From CAZNPA01 sp964575095 (GTDB lineage: Bacteria > Pseudomonadota > Alphaproteobacteria > Rickettsiales > SXRF01): a DNA stretch of 64,000 nt. Below, piece by piece: positions 17,004 to 24,742 of this stretch. The position numbers and the translations under genes were made by a program. The DNA is taken from the NCBI GenBank assembly GCA_964575095.1, contig CAZNPA010000003.1, positions 1 through 64,000 of the forward strand, written 5' to 3'. Each line of letters begins with the position of its first letter. Within the stretch, counting starts at the first letter, position 1. The notes under the pieces are model-generated. The model saw nothing but the letters and a program-made list of their open reading frames with translations, did not search any database and was not told where the DNA came from.

Positions 17004-18032
17004 ATGGCTCCGCCAAAAGATACAAAAGAAGATTATCGTAAACTGAATGGCGCGCAGAAGGCGGCCATCTTCCTGATGTCCGTCGGCGAGGAGCTGGCGA
17101 TCAAGCTGTTTGCAATGATGGATGAAGAGGAAATACGCCAAATATCGGGCATCATGTCGAGCCTGGGTCAGGTCAATGCCGATACCGTCGAGCGCCTGTT
17201 CGCCGAATTCGCCGAGCAGGTATCGGCCTCGGGCGCTGTCGTCGGCAACTATGATTCCACCGAGCGCCTGCTGGTGAAAGCTCTGGGCAAAGGCCGCGTC
17301 GACAACATCATGGAAGAAATCCGCGGTCCGGCCGGACGCACGACCTGGGACAAGCTCGGCAACGTCTCCGAGGAAATTCTGGCCAATTTCCTGAAGAACG
17401 AGTATCCGCAGACGATCGCCGTCGTGCTGTCAAAAATCAAACCCGACCACGCCGCGCGCGTGCTGATGCAATTGCCGGAGGAATTAAGCGTCGAAGTACT
17501 GATGCGGATGCTTTCCATGGAAGCGGTCAAGAAAGAAGTCATGGACGGCATCGAGAAAACGCTGCGCATGGAATTCATGAACAACCTCGCCAAGCGCCAG
17601 ACGCGCGACAGCCACGAAATGCTGGCGGAAATCTTCAACAACTTCGACCGTAACGCCGAAGCCAAATTCATGGGAAAGCTCGAAGAGCGCAGCGCCACCG
17701 ACGCCGAACGCGTGCGTGCGCTGATGTTCACCTTCGACGATCTGCAGAAAATCCCCGCCGCCGGTATCCAGACCCTGCTGCGCGGCGTCGATAAGGATAA
17801 ACTGCCTATCGCCTTGAAAGGCGCCTCGGATACGATCAAGGAACTGTTCTTCGGCAACATGTCCGAACGCGCATCCAAAATTCTGAAGGAGGATATGGAG
17901 GCGCTTGGCCCCGTGCGCATCAAGGATGTCGACGAGGCGCAGATGCACATTGTCGGTATCGCTAAAGATCTTGCCGGCAAGGGCGAGATCGTGATCGCCA
18001 GCGAGAACGAAGAAGAACAGATGATTTATTAG
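17004..18032 (+). CDS. fliG: Flagellar motor switch protein FliG (342 aa)
   Basis: FliG links FliF to the stators and switch proteins. The N-terminal domain begins with LNGAQKAAIFLMSVGEELAIKLF. The middle-domain motif usually written EHPQ reads EYPQTIAVVLSKIKPDHAARVL here. The C-terminal torque helix region contains FDDLQKIPAAGIQTLLRGVD and MSERASKILKEDMEALGPV with the expected charged residues. Length is standard. It follows fliF by 13 nt. Confidence 0.97.
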   Translation: MAPPKDTKEDYRKLNGAQKAAIFLMSVGEELAIKLFAMMDEEEIRQISGIMSSLGQVNADTVERLFAEFAEQVSASGAVVGNYDSTERLLVKALGKGRVDNIMEEIRGPAGRTTWDKLGNVSEEILANFLKNEYPQTIAVVLSKIKPDHAARVLMQLPEELSVEVLMRMLSMEAVKKEVMDGIEKTLRMEFMNNLAKRQTRDSHEMLAEIFNNFDRNAEAKFMGKLEERSATDAERVRALMFTFDDLQKIPAAGIQTLLRGVDKDKLPIALKGASDTIKELFFGNMSERASKILKEDMEALGPVRIKDVDEAQMHIVGIAKDLAGKGEIVIASENEEEQMIY

Positions 18033-18042
18033 GACATAGAAC

Positions 18043-18804
18043 ATGCGCGTCGAGCCATTTAATTTCAAGGAATTTACCTCCGGCATGGTCGCAGTGCCGG
18101 CCGGCGGTAAAACGTTTCTGCCTGGCGGCAGACGGAGGGGCGAGGGTCCCCCACCCCCCCCTCCGGTTTTTAACGAGGAGCAGCTCAAGGCCGCCGAGCG
18201 CGAGAGTTATAAAAAAGGATTTCTGGAAGGTACGGACGAAGGCCGCAAGCTGCAGGACAGCGAGCAGGCGGCATCCGACCGCAAGCTGGCCGACGCGCTG
18301 GAACAAGTCGCCATGCTCACCGGCCGGCTGATGGAAGATTACCGCGCTGCATTCATCGAGATGCAGCAGGACATGCCGAAGGCGGCGCTGGCCATCGCCC
18401 GCAAAGTGGCGGGGCGCGCGCTGGCGGAAAACGCCCCGGCGATGATCGAGGAAACGGCGACCAAATGCATCGAAATGATGGCCGGCCAGCCGAAGATTGT
18501 CATCACCGTGCACCCAACGCTGGCCGAAACGCTCAAGAAAAAAATCGAGCAGCTGGCATCGCGCCAGCCGGAAGGCAGCGCCCTCGCCGTCACCGGCGAT
18601 GAAGCGCTGCCGGTGACCGATTACCGCATCGAATGGAAACACGGCGCCTTCGCCCGCAATACGGAAAAATTATGGCAGGAACTGGCGCGCGTTGTCGACA
18701 ATATGGCGGCAACGGCAAGCCACGAAGCGAAAGCACACTTAGACACGCTATCGACGGAACCCACGACACCCACACCAACCACCACCCCCGATAAGAAGGA
18801 GTAA
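18043..18804 (+). CDS. fliH: Flagellar assembly protein FliH (253 aa)
   Basis: FliH is the stator-like regulator of the export ATPase FliI. After a flexible N-terminus the protein contains the charged coiled stretch EEQLKAAERESYKKGFLEGTD and the C-terminal FliH/V-ATPase E-type domain (ALAIARKVAGRALAE, VITVHPTLAETLKKKI). The tail is Thr/Pro-rich. Residues about 30-42, which include a run of six Pro, are encoded by a G-rich/C-rich inverted repeat (18134-18164). Position between fliG and fliN supports the call. Confidence 0.88.
   Translation: MRVEPFNFKEFTSGMVAVPAGGKTFLPGGRRRGEGPPPPPPVFNEEQLKAAERESYKKGFLEGTDEGRKLQDSEQAASDRKLADALEQVAMLTGRLMEDYRAAFIEMQQDMPKAALAIARKVAGRALAENAPAMIEETATKCIEMMAGQPKIVITVHPTLAETLKKKIEQLASRQPEGSALAVTGDEALPVTDYRIEWKHGAFARNTEKLWQELARVVDNMAATASHEAKAHLDTLSTEPTTPTPTTTPDKKE
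18134..18164 (+). repeat. G/C palindrome inside fliH
   Basis: GGAGGGGCGAGGG (18134-18146) is opposed by a C-rich arm ending CCCTCC (about 18150-18164), so an imperfect hairpin of about 13 bp can form. It encodes the Gly/Arg and poly-Pro stretch of FliH and looks like an inserted palindromic repeat. Confidence 0.5.
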
Positions 18805-18807
18805 TTT

Positions 18808-19116
18808 ATGGCCGACGCAACCACTACTGCCGCACCTGCCGCCGGACTTGGCGATGCAGCTGCTGCGGAGAACCTGAGCCTTGAGACCGTATACGACATT
18901 GCGGTGCAGATCACAGTTGTGCTGGGGAAAACCAGCATGCAGGTCAACAATCTGCTGAAACTCGGCCGCGGCGCCGTCATCGAGCTCGACAAGAAAGTCG
19001 GCGAGCCGATCGATATCTTCGTCAACAACCGGCTCGTCGCGCGCGGCGAAGTTGTCGTTGTCGAAGACCGCATCGGCGTGACGATGACGGAAATCATCAA
19101 GGCGGAGAAACATTAA
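18808..19116 (+). CDS. fliN: Flagellar motor switch protein FliN (102 aa)
   Basis: The C-terminal 75 residues are a SpoA domain: VYDIAVQITVVLGKTSMQVNNLL, then LGRGAVIELDKKVGEPIDIFVNNRLVARGEVVVV and the terminal DRIGVTMTEI. FliN forms the bottom of the C-ring with FliM. An Ala/Thr-rich leader of about 20 residues precedes the domain. AAGGAG lies upstream of the ATG. Confidence 0.95.
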   Translation: MADATTTAAPAAGLGDAAAAENLSLETVYDIAVQITVVLGKTSMQVNNLLKLGRGAVIELDKKVGEPIDIFVNNRLVARGEVVVVEDRIGVTMTEIIKAEKH

Positions 19117-19118
19117 GA

Positions 19119-19209
19119 AGATGTGGGGATGTGGAGAACTGGAGATGTGGAGAATAAGCAAATATAGATTCTCATCCCCACATCTCCATATCCCCACATC
19201 TCCACATCC
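19119..19209 (+). repeat. Word-repeat inverted repeat before flbD
   Basis: The left arm (19119-19155) is built of GATGTGGGG and GATGTGGAG words. The right arm (19169-19209) holds their complements (CCCCACATCTCC, repeated). Pairing is imperfect because copies can slip in register. The purine arm follows the fliN stop and the pyrimidine arm ends about 18 nt before the flbD ATG. Confidence 0.8.
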
Positions 19210-19227
19210 CTCAGGGAGCGAAGCGAC

Positions 19228-20571
19228 ATGAGACTACTGATAATAGGCGACCTCTACGGCCAGATCGGCGCTGCCAGCGCCATCGCCCGGTCACGCGGCG
19301 CGAAAGTAGCGCATGTGACCGATATCGACGCAGCGATGACCGCGCTGCGCGGCGGTCAGGGCGCCGACCTCATCATGATCGAAGTGCGCGAGGATATCGA
19401 GAAACTGGTAACGCTCCTGATGCGCGAGCGGTTTAACCTGCCCGTCATCGCCTGCGGCGTACAAAACGATAAAGACGCCGCCGTCAAGGCCATCAAGTCC
19501 GGCGCCAAGGAATATATCCCGCTGCCGCCGAACGAGGAATTGATCGCCGCCGTGCTCGAGGCCATCACCGAAGAAACGCAATCGGCGATTTTTACCTCGC
19601 CGGAAATGGGCAAGGTCATCGCCACCGCCGATCAGGTAGCGCCGTCGGACGCCAGCGTATTGCTCACCGGCGAATCCGGAACCGGCAAGGAAGTCATCGC
19701 CCGCTACATCCACAAGAAAAGCAAGCGCAGCGGCGGCCTGATGATCTCGGTCAATTGCGCGGCGATACCGGAAAACCTGCTAGAATCGGAACTGTTCGGC
19801 TACGAGAAAGGCGCTTTCACCGGCGCCAACGCCCGCCGCATCGGCAAATTCGAGGAAGCCGACGGCGGCACCATGCTGCTCGACGAAATCAGCGAAATGG
19901 ATCTGCGCCTGCAGGCTAAACTGCTGCGCGTGTTGCAGGAGCGCGAGATCGACCGCATCGGCGGCACCAAGCCGATCAAGGTCAATATCAGGGTGCTGGC
20001 GACCTCCAACCGCAATCTGCAGGAAGAAGTCAAGAAAGGCACCTTCCGCGAAGATTTGTATTTCCGCTTGAACGTCATCGCGCTGCATATCCCGGCGTTG
20101 CGCGACCGCAAGAGTGACATCGAGCCGCTGGCCAACCATTTCATCGAGAAATATTCTAAGGCCAACGGCGTTGACACGCGCAAGCTGACCAAGGACGGGC
20201 TGGCGAAACTCCAGCAATATGCCTGGCCCGGCAACGTGCGCGAACTTGAAAACGCCATGCACCGCGCCGTATTGATGGCCACCGACAAGACCATCGGCCC
20301 GGACGCCATACAGCTGCAGGGAATGCCTGAGCCAGTGCTCGCCCCTGCCGTTGTTGCCAAGCCCGCCGGCAGCAATGCCGGCGGGTTAGTCGGGCGCACG
20401 GTGGACAGCGTAGAGCAGGAACTGATTTTGGATACGTTGAACCACTGCCTTGGCAACCGCACCCATGCCGCCAATATCCTCGGCATCTCGATCCGCACGC
20501 TGCGCAATAAACTGAAACAATACGGCGAGCAAGGCGCTGCCATTACCCCGCCGCCGACGGGGACGGAGTAA
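19228..20571 (+). CDS. flbD: FlbD-type sigma-54-dependent flagellar transcriptional activator (447 aa)
   Basis: The first about 120 residues form a receiver-like domain in which the usual phosphoacceptor Asp is replaced (LIMIEVRED), as in Caulobacter FlbD. The AAA+ domain has Walker A GESGTGKE (about 148), the sigma-54 contact loop GAFTGA (about 195), Walker B TMLLDE and the arginine-finger region. The C-terminus carries a Fis-type HTH (HAANILGISIRTLRNKL). It should switch on later flagellar genes from sigma-54 promoters. It lies inside the structural operon, between fliN and flhA. Confidence 0.92.
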   Translation: MRLLIIGDLYGQIGAASAIARSRGAKVAHVTDIDAAMTALRGGQGADLIMIEVREDIEKLVTLLMRERFNLPVIACGVQNDKDAAVKAIKSGAKEYIPLPPNEELIAAVLEAITEETQSAIFTSPEMGKVIATADQVAPSDASVLLTGESGTGKEVIARYIHKKSKRSGGLMISVNCAAIPENLLESELFGYEKGAFTGANARRIGKFEEADGGTMLLDEISEMDLRLQAKLLRVLQEREIDRIGGTKPIKVNIRVLATSNRNLQEEVKKGTFREDLYFRLNVIALHIPALRDRKSDIEPLANHFIEKYSKANGVDTRKLTKDGLAKLQQYAWPGNVRELENAMHRAVLMATDKTIGPDAIQLQGMPEPVLAPAVVAKPAGSNAGGLVGRTVDSVEQELILDTLNHCLGNRTHAANILGISIRTLRNKLKQYGEQGAAITPPPTGTE

Positions 20572-20573
20572 GA

Positions 20574-20677
20574 AGATGTGGAGATGTGGAGATAGGGAGA
20601 TGTGGAGTAAAGTAAGCATGTCTGCTGATCTTTTCTTATCCCCATATCCCCATATCCCCACATCCCCACATCCACGC
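20574..20677 (+). repeat. Word-repeat inverted repeat before flhA
   Basis: The left arm (20574-20610) repeats GATGTGGA three times with variants. The right arm (20635-20673) repeats ATCCCCAT and CATCCCCA. The spacer is about 25 nt. The word is nearly the same as that before flbD but the arrangement differs. The pyrimidine arm ends about 14 nt before the flhA ATG, leaving room for the ribosome site GCGGAG. Confidence 0.8.
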
Positions 20678-20687
20678 GGAGCACATC

Positions 20688-22826
20688 ATGGCTGAAGCCG
20701 CCGCCATCACCGCGCCCGTCACTCCCAGTGCCGCCGTGCTATGGAAGCACCTGAACCTGGCGCATCGCCGCGACATTTTCTTCGCCTTCGGCATCATCGG
20801 TATCCTGATCGTTCTGATTTTACCGCTGCATCCGATGTTGCTCGACCTTTTGCTCGGCGTGTCGATTACGCTGTCGGTGTTGATATTGATGACGGTGCTC
20901 TTCGTCGAAAAACCGCTCAATCTAAGTTCGTTCCCGACCATTCTCCTTATCGTCACCATGCTGCGGCTGTCGCTCAACATCGCCTCAACGCGCCTGATTC
21001 TGTCGCACGGGCATGAAGGCACCGACGCCGCCGGCCACGTCATTCAGGCGTTCGGCGGCTTCGTCATGGGCGGGTCGGTGGTGATCGGCGCCATCATTTT
21101 CGGTATTCTCTCCATCATCAATTTCATCGTCATCACCAAAGGTTCGGGGCGCATCGCCGAAGTGTCGGCGCGCTTTTCGTTGGACGCCATGCCCGGCAAG
21201 CAGATGGCCATCGACGCCGACCTTTCGGCCGGCCTCATCAGTGAAGACATCGCCCGCGCGCGCCGAAAGGAACTCGAAGACGAAAGCAATTTCTTCGGCT
21301 CGATGGACGGCGCCAGCAAGTTCGTGCGCGGCGACGCCATCGCCGGACTGCTCATCGTCTTCATCAACTTCATCGCCGGCATCTTAATCGGCGTCGTGCA
21401 GAACGGGCTGTCGTTCGACGCCGCGCTGCACACCTACACCCTGCTCACCGTCGGCGACGGCCTGGTGACGCAAGTACCGGCGCTGATCGTTTCCACCTCG
21501 GCCGGTATCCTCGTCACTAAATCCGGCACCGCCGGATCGGCGGAAAAAGCCGTGATCGAGCAGCTGGGCCGCAACCCGACCTCGCTCGGCATCACCAGCC
21601 TGTTCCTGACCTCGATGGCGATGCTGCCGGGCATTCCCGCCATCCCATTCTTATTTCTGGCCGGGCTCAGCGGTTACATCGCCTATTATCTGTATCAGCA
21701 TCCGCAACCGGTAAAGCCGCTGGCGCCGGGCACGCCCAAGCAGCTGGAAGGCCCCGAAGGCGCCGTGCTCGATGCCGACGGCAAACCGGCCGAAGAACAG
21801 GCCGGCGATTTCCTTCAGCTCGATTCGCTGCGCCTCGAGCTGGGTTACGGCCTCTTGCCGCTCATCAATTACCAGAAAGGCCACCGCCTGACTGAGCAAA
21901 TCAAGGCGCTCAGGAAACAAATGGCGCGCGAGCTCGGCTTCGTCATCCCGGCCGTGCGCATCCAGGACAACATGCAGCTGCCGCCCAACACCTACGTCAT
22001 CAAGATAAAAGAAATCGAGGCGGGCAAAGGCGACATCCGCCCGGACATGCTGCTCGTCATGAATCCCAGCGGCGAAAAAATTACATTGCCCGGCGAGGAA
22101 ACCACCGAGCCGACCTTCGGCCTGCCCGCCATGTGGATCGCCGAATCGCACCGCGAGGAAGCACTGTTCAGAAACTATACCGTCGTCGACCCGCCGACCG
22201 TCGTTACCACGCACTTAACCGAGCTGGTCAAAGACAACATGGCCGAACTGCTTTCCTACGTCGAAACGCAGAAGCTGCTCGACGATCTCGGCAAAACGCA
22301 GCAGAAACTGGTCTCCGAAACCATCCCGTCGCAGATTTCCGTTTCCGGCGTGCAGCGCATATTGCAGAACCTGCTGCGCGAGCAAGTGTCGATCCGCGAC
22401 CTTTCCACCATCGTCGAGGCCATCGCCGAATCCTCGCGCGCGACACAAAACATCGTCATGCTGACCGAGCATGTGCGGGCGCGGCTGGCGCGGCAGATCA
22501 GCCACGCCAACACGACGCAGGAAGGTTACATCCCCATCGTCGCCATGTCGCCGGGATGGGAACAGACCTTCATCGAGGCGCTGTCCGGCACCGGCGACGA
22601 GCGCATTCTCTCGATGGCGCCGAGCCGCATCCAGGAATTCATCCAGACCGTGCGCGGCACGTTCGACAAGCTGGCCATGCAAAATGAATTGCCGGTACTG
22701 CTCACCAGCCCGGCCATACGCCCGTATGTACGCTCGATCGTCGAGCGCTTCCGCCCGTCGACAGTGGTGATGTCGCAGAATGAAATCTTCGCCAAAGCAA
22801 GAATCAAGACGTTGGGACAATTATAA
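20688..22826 (+). CDS. flhA: Flagellar biosynthesis protein FlhA (712 aa)
   Basis: FlhA is the export-gate protein. The N-terminal half has about eight membrane segments, among them FFAFGIIGILIVLILPL and VSITLSVLILMTVLF. The cytoplasmic loop between them carries the FHIPEP-family signature (RIAEVSARFSLDAMPGKQMA). The C-terminal cytoplasmic domain (about 365-712) includes LELGYGLLPLIN and the final VLMSQNEIFAKARIKTLG-like end. Length is standard. Confidence 0.97.
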   Translation: MAEAAAITAPVTPSAAVLWKHLNLAHRRDIFFAFGIIGILIVLILPLHPMLLDLLLGVSITLSVLILMTVLFVEKPLNLSSFPTILLIVTMLRLSLNIASTRLILSHGHEGTDAAGHVIQAFGGFVMGGSVVIGAIIFGILSIINFIVITKGSGRIAEVSARFSLDAMPGKQMAIDADLSAGLISEDIARARRKELEDESNFFGSMDGASKFVRGDAIAGLLIVFINFIAGILIGVVQNGLSFDAALHTYTLLTVGDGLVTQVPALIVSTSAGILVTKSGTAGSAEKAVIEQLGRNPTSLGITSLFLTSMAMLPGIPAIPFLFLAGLSGYIAYYLYQHPQPVKPLAPGTPKQLEGPEGAVLDADGKPAEEQAGDFLQLDSLRLELGYGLLPLINYQKGHRLTEQIKALRKQMARELGFVIPAVRIQDNMQLPPNTYVIKIKEIEAGKGDIRPDMLLVMNPSGEKITLPGEETTEPTFGLPAMWIAESHREEALFRNYTVVDPPTVVTTHLTELVKDNMAELLSYVETQKLLDDLGKTQQKLVSETIPSQISVSGVQRILQNLLREQVSIRDLSTIVEAIAESSRATQNIVMLTEHVRARLARQISHANTTQEGYIPIVAMSPGWEQTFIEALSGTGDERILSMAPSRIQEFIQTVRGTFDKLAMQNELPVLLTSPAIRPYVRSIVERFRPSTVVMSQNEIFAKARIKTLGQL

Positions 22827-22829
22827 ATC

Positions 22830-23870
22830 ATGCGCCTTCGTACCTTCACCGCCGCCAACATGCCCGCTGCCATAAACATGGTGCGCGAGACGCTGGGCGA
22901 CGACGCGATTATCATTTCCTCCAAGGAAATATTGAACGGCACGCGCGGCATCAGCGTCACCGCCGCTGCCGATAGCGACCACCGGCCGGTAATGAACGGT
23001 CACAAAAAAGAAAATGCGAATATCCTGCCACTCACCACTCACCACTCATCACTATCCACCGATTCCCTACGCTTCGACATCCAGAACATCCTGCGCTTCC
23101 ACAATCTGCCGGAACTCTATATCGCCAAGCTGATGCAGAAAGCATCGGATCCGTTGTTAGCTTCAGCGCTGGCGCTGCATCGCATCAGCGGCGACAAGAA
23201 TTTGCGGCAGCTACACCGGCTGGCGCTGGAAAAAATCATGGCGACGTTTTTCGAGTTCGCACCGCTGCCACTCGACGACACGCGCATAAAGCTGATGCTG
23301 GTCGGCGTACCCGGCGCCGGAAAAACGCTGACCATCGCCAAAATGGCGGCACGCATGAGCATGGAAGGCCAGAAACTGACCGTCATCACCACCGATAACA
23401 AACGCGCCGGTGGCGTCGAACAGCTGGAGGCGTTCACGCGCATCATGGGCATCGAATTAAAGGTCGCCACATCGAAAGACGAGCTGGTAAAACATTTGAA
23501 AAACGCGCACGCGCGCGCACTGATCGATACCGCCGGCTGCAATCCCTACGATCGGCAGGAATGCGCCGAACTGAAAGAATATGCCTCGCTGCCGGAGATA
23601 GAGCCGGTGCTGGCCGTGCCTGCCGGCGGTGACGCTTCCGAGGCCATGGACATCGTCGAGACGTTCGCAGCGCTGCCGATAAAGCGCCTCTTGATCACGC
23701 GCGCCGATACTGCCCGCCGGTTCGGCGGCATTCTGGCAGCGGCGGCCACGCACGGCCTGGCGCTCTCCAACACCAGCCATTCGTCGAGCATCACCGACGC
23801 GCTTCCTGTCGTCGACGCGGCGATGTTGGGAAAACTGCTGCTTAGATACCAACTCAATTCCTCCCTCTAA
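22830..23870 (+). CDS. flhF: Flagellar biosynthesis GTPase FlhF (346 aa)
   Basis: FlhF is the SRP-type GTPase that sets flagellar number and pole. The start MRLRTFTAANMPAAINMVRE is the typical B-domain. The N-G domains carry P-loop GVPGAGKTLTIAKMA (about 158), TTDNKRAGGVEQLEAF, DTAGCNPYDRQE, and ITRADTARRFGG in place of the usual TKLDE motif. Residues about 67-77 (LTTHHSSLSTD) come from a tandem CACTCAC-type DNA repeat and look like an inserted low-complexity linker. It follows flhA by 3 nt. Confidence 0.93.
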   Translation: MRLRTFTAANMPAAINMVRETLGDDAIIISSKEILNGTRGISVTAAADSDHRPVMNGHKKENANILPLTTHHSSLSTDSLRFDIQNILRFHNLPELYIAKLMQKASDPLLASALALHRISGDKNLRQLHRLALEKIMATFFEFAPLPLDDTRIKLMLVGVPGAGKTLTIAKMAARMSMEGQKLTVITTDNKRAGGVEQLEAFTRIMGIELKVATSKDELVKHLKNAHARALIDTAGCNPYDRQECAELKEYASLPEIEPVLAVPAGGDASEAMDIVETFAALPIKRLLITRADTARRFGGILAAAATHGLALSNTSHSSSITDALPVVDAAMLGKLLLRYQLNSSL

Positions 23871-23883
23871 ATAAAGGCACCTC

Positions 23884-24639
23884 ATGAGCGAATCCAAAAA
23901 AAACAACCTGATCGCCATCGCGTCCGGCAAGGGCGGCGTCGGCAAGACGTGGCTATCGGTGACGCTGACGCATCTCTTCGCGCGCTCCGGCCGGAACGTT
24001 TTGCTATTCGACGGCGACATCGGCCTGGCCAACGTCGACGTGCAGCTGGGGCTGACGCCGCAGCGCGACCTCTCCAGCGCCATCTCCGGCCGCAACACGC
24101 TGAAGGAAGCCGTCACCCGCTACGAGGAAGGCGGCTTCGACATCATCGCCGGCCGCTCCGGCTCGGCGACGCTGGCGACGCTGCCGATGCCGAAACTCGA
24201 ATCCATCGCCAAGGATCTGCTGGCGCTGCAGAACGATTACGACCTCATCGTCGTCGACCTCGGCGCCGGCATCGAGCAGCACGTGCAGTATCTAGCCGGG
24301 CTGGCTGGGCGCTGCATCATTGTCGTCACCGACGAGCCGACGTCGCTGACCGACGCCTACGCCTTCATCAAAATCACCAGCGCCGGCAAGAACCCGCCGG
24401 ATTTCGGCATCGTCGTCAACATGGCGGCAACGCAAAAAGAAGGCGAGGCGACCTACCACGCGCTTAACAAGGCCTGCGTCAATTTCCTCAGCATGTCGCC
24501 GCCACTCCTGGGCATCATCCGCCGCGACAACAAGGTCAAGGACAGCATCCGCAACCAGAAATCGCTCCTGATCCGCGCGCCCCACTCCACCGCCGCCACC
24601 GACGCCGCCGCGCTGTCGATAAAGCTGATGCAGAAATGA
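23884..24639 (+). CDS. flhG: FlhG/FleN-type MinD-like ATPase (251 aa)
   Basis: The deviant Walker A KGGVGKTWLSV with the signature Lys is near the start. Switch residues LFDGDIGLANVDVQLGL and VDLGAGIEQHVQ follow, then TDEPTSLTDAYAFIK, all typical of FlhG. It limits flagellar number by acting on FlhF and on the master regulator. An amphipathic C-terminal helix (TDAAALSIKLMQK) is present. A palindromic element begins immediately after the stop. Confidence 0.93.
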   Translation: MSESKKNNLIAIASGKGGVGKTWLSVTLTHLFARSGRNVLLFDGDIGLANVDVQLGLTPQRDLSSAISGRNTLKEAVTRYEEGGFDIIAGRSGSATLATLPMPKLESIAKDLLALQNDYDLIVVDLGAGIEQHVQYLAGLAGRCIIVVTDEPTSLTDAYAFIKITSAGKNPPDFGIVVNMAATQKEGEATYHALNKACVNFLSMSPPLLGIIRRDNKVKDSIRNQKSLLIRAPHSTAATDAAALSIKLMQK

Positions 24640-24723
24640 TGTCATCCCGGCCAACCTTAAGTTATAATTTTGGCCGGGATCCAGACAATATCAAGCTAGA
24701 TTCCCGCTTTCGCGGGAATGACA
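24640..24723. repeat. Double-hairpin palindromic element (TGTCAT...ATGACA family)
   Basis: The outer ends TGTCAT (24640-24645) and ATGACA (24718-24723) are complementary. Inside are two perfect hairpins: ATCCCGGCCAA/TTGGCCGGGAT around a 15-nt loop, and ATTCCCGC-TTTC-GCGGGAAT. The second hairpin is the same sequence family as those at 50332-50415 and inside gltX (56443-56462). It fills the gap between flhG and the next gene. Confidence 0.85.
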
Positions 24724-24742
24724 AAAGTAATAAACTATCCCC

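Noticed and set aside
19119..20677. CRISPR array suggested by the repeated GATGTGG words around flbD
   Set aside because: The repeats are adjoining 9-10 bp words with complements in the opposite arm, there are no unique spacers of even length, and no cas genes are nearby.
23027..23062. Sixth word-repeat element inside flhF (CACTCAC tandem)
   Set aside because: Only a pyrimidine-type arm is present; no complementary purine arm was found nearby, so it is reported only as a low-complexity insert in FlhF.
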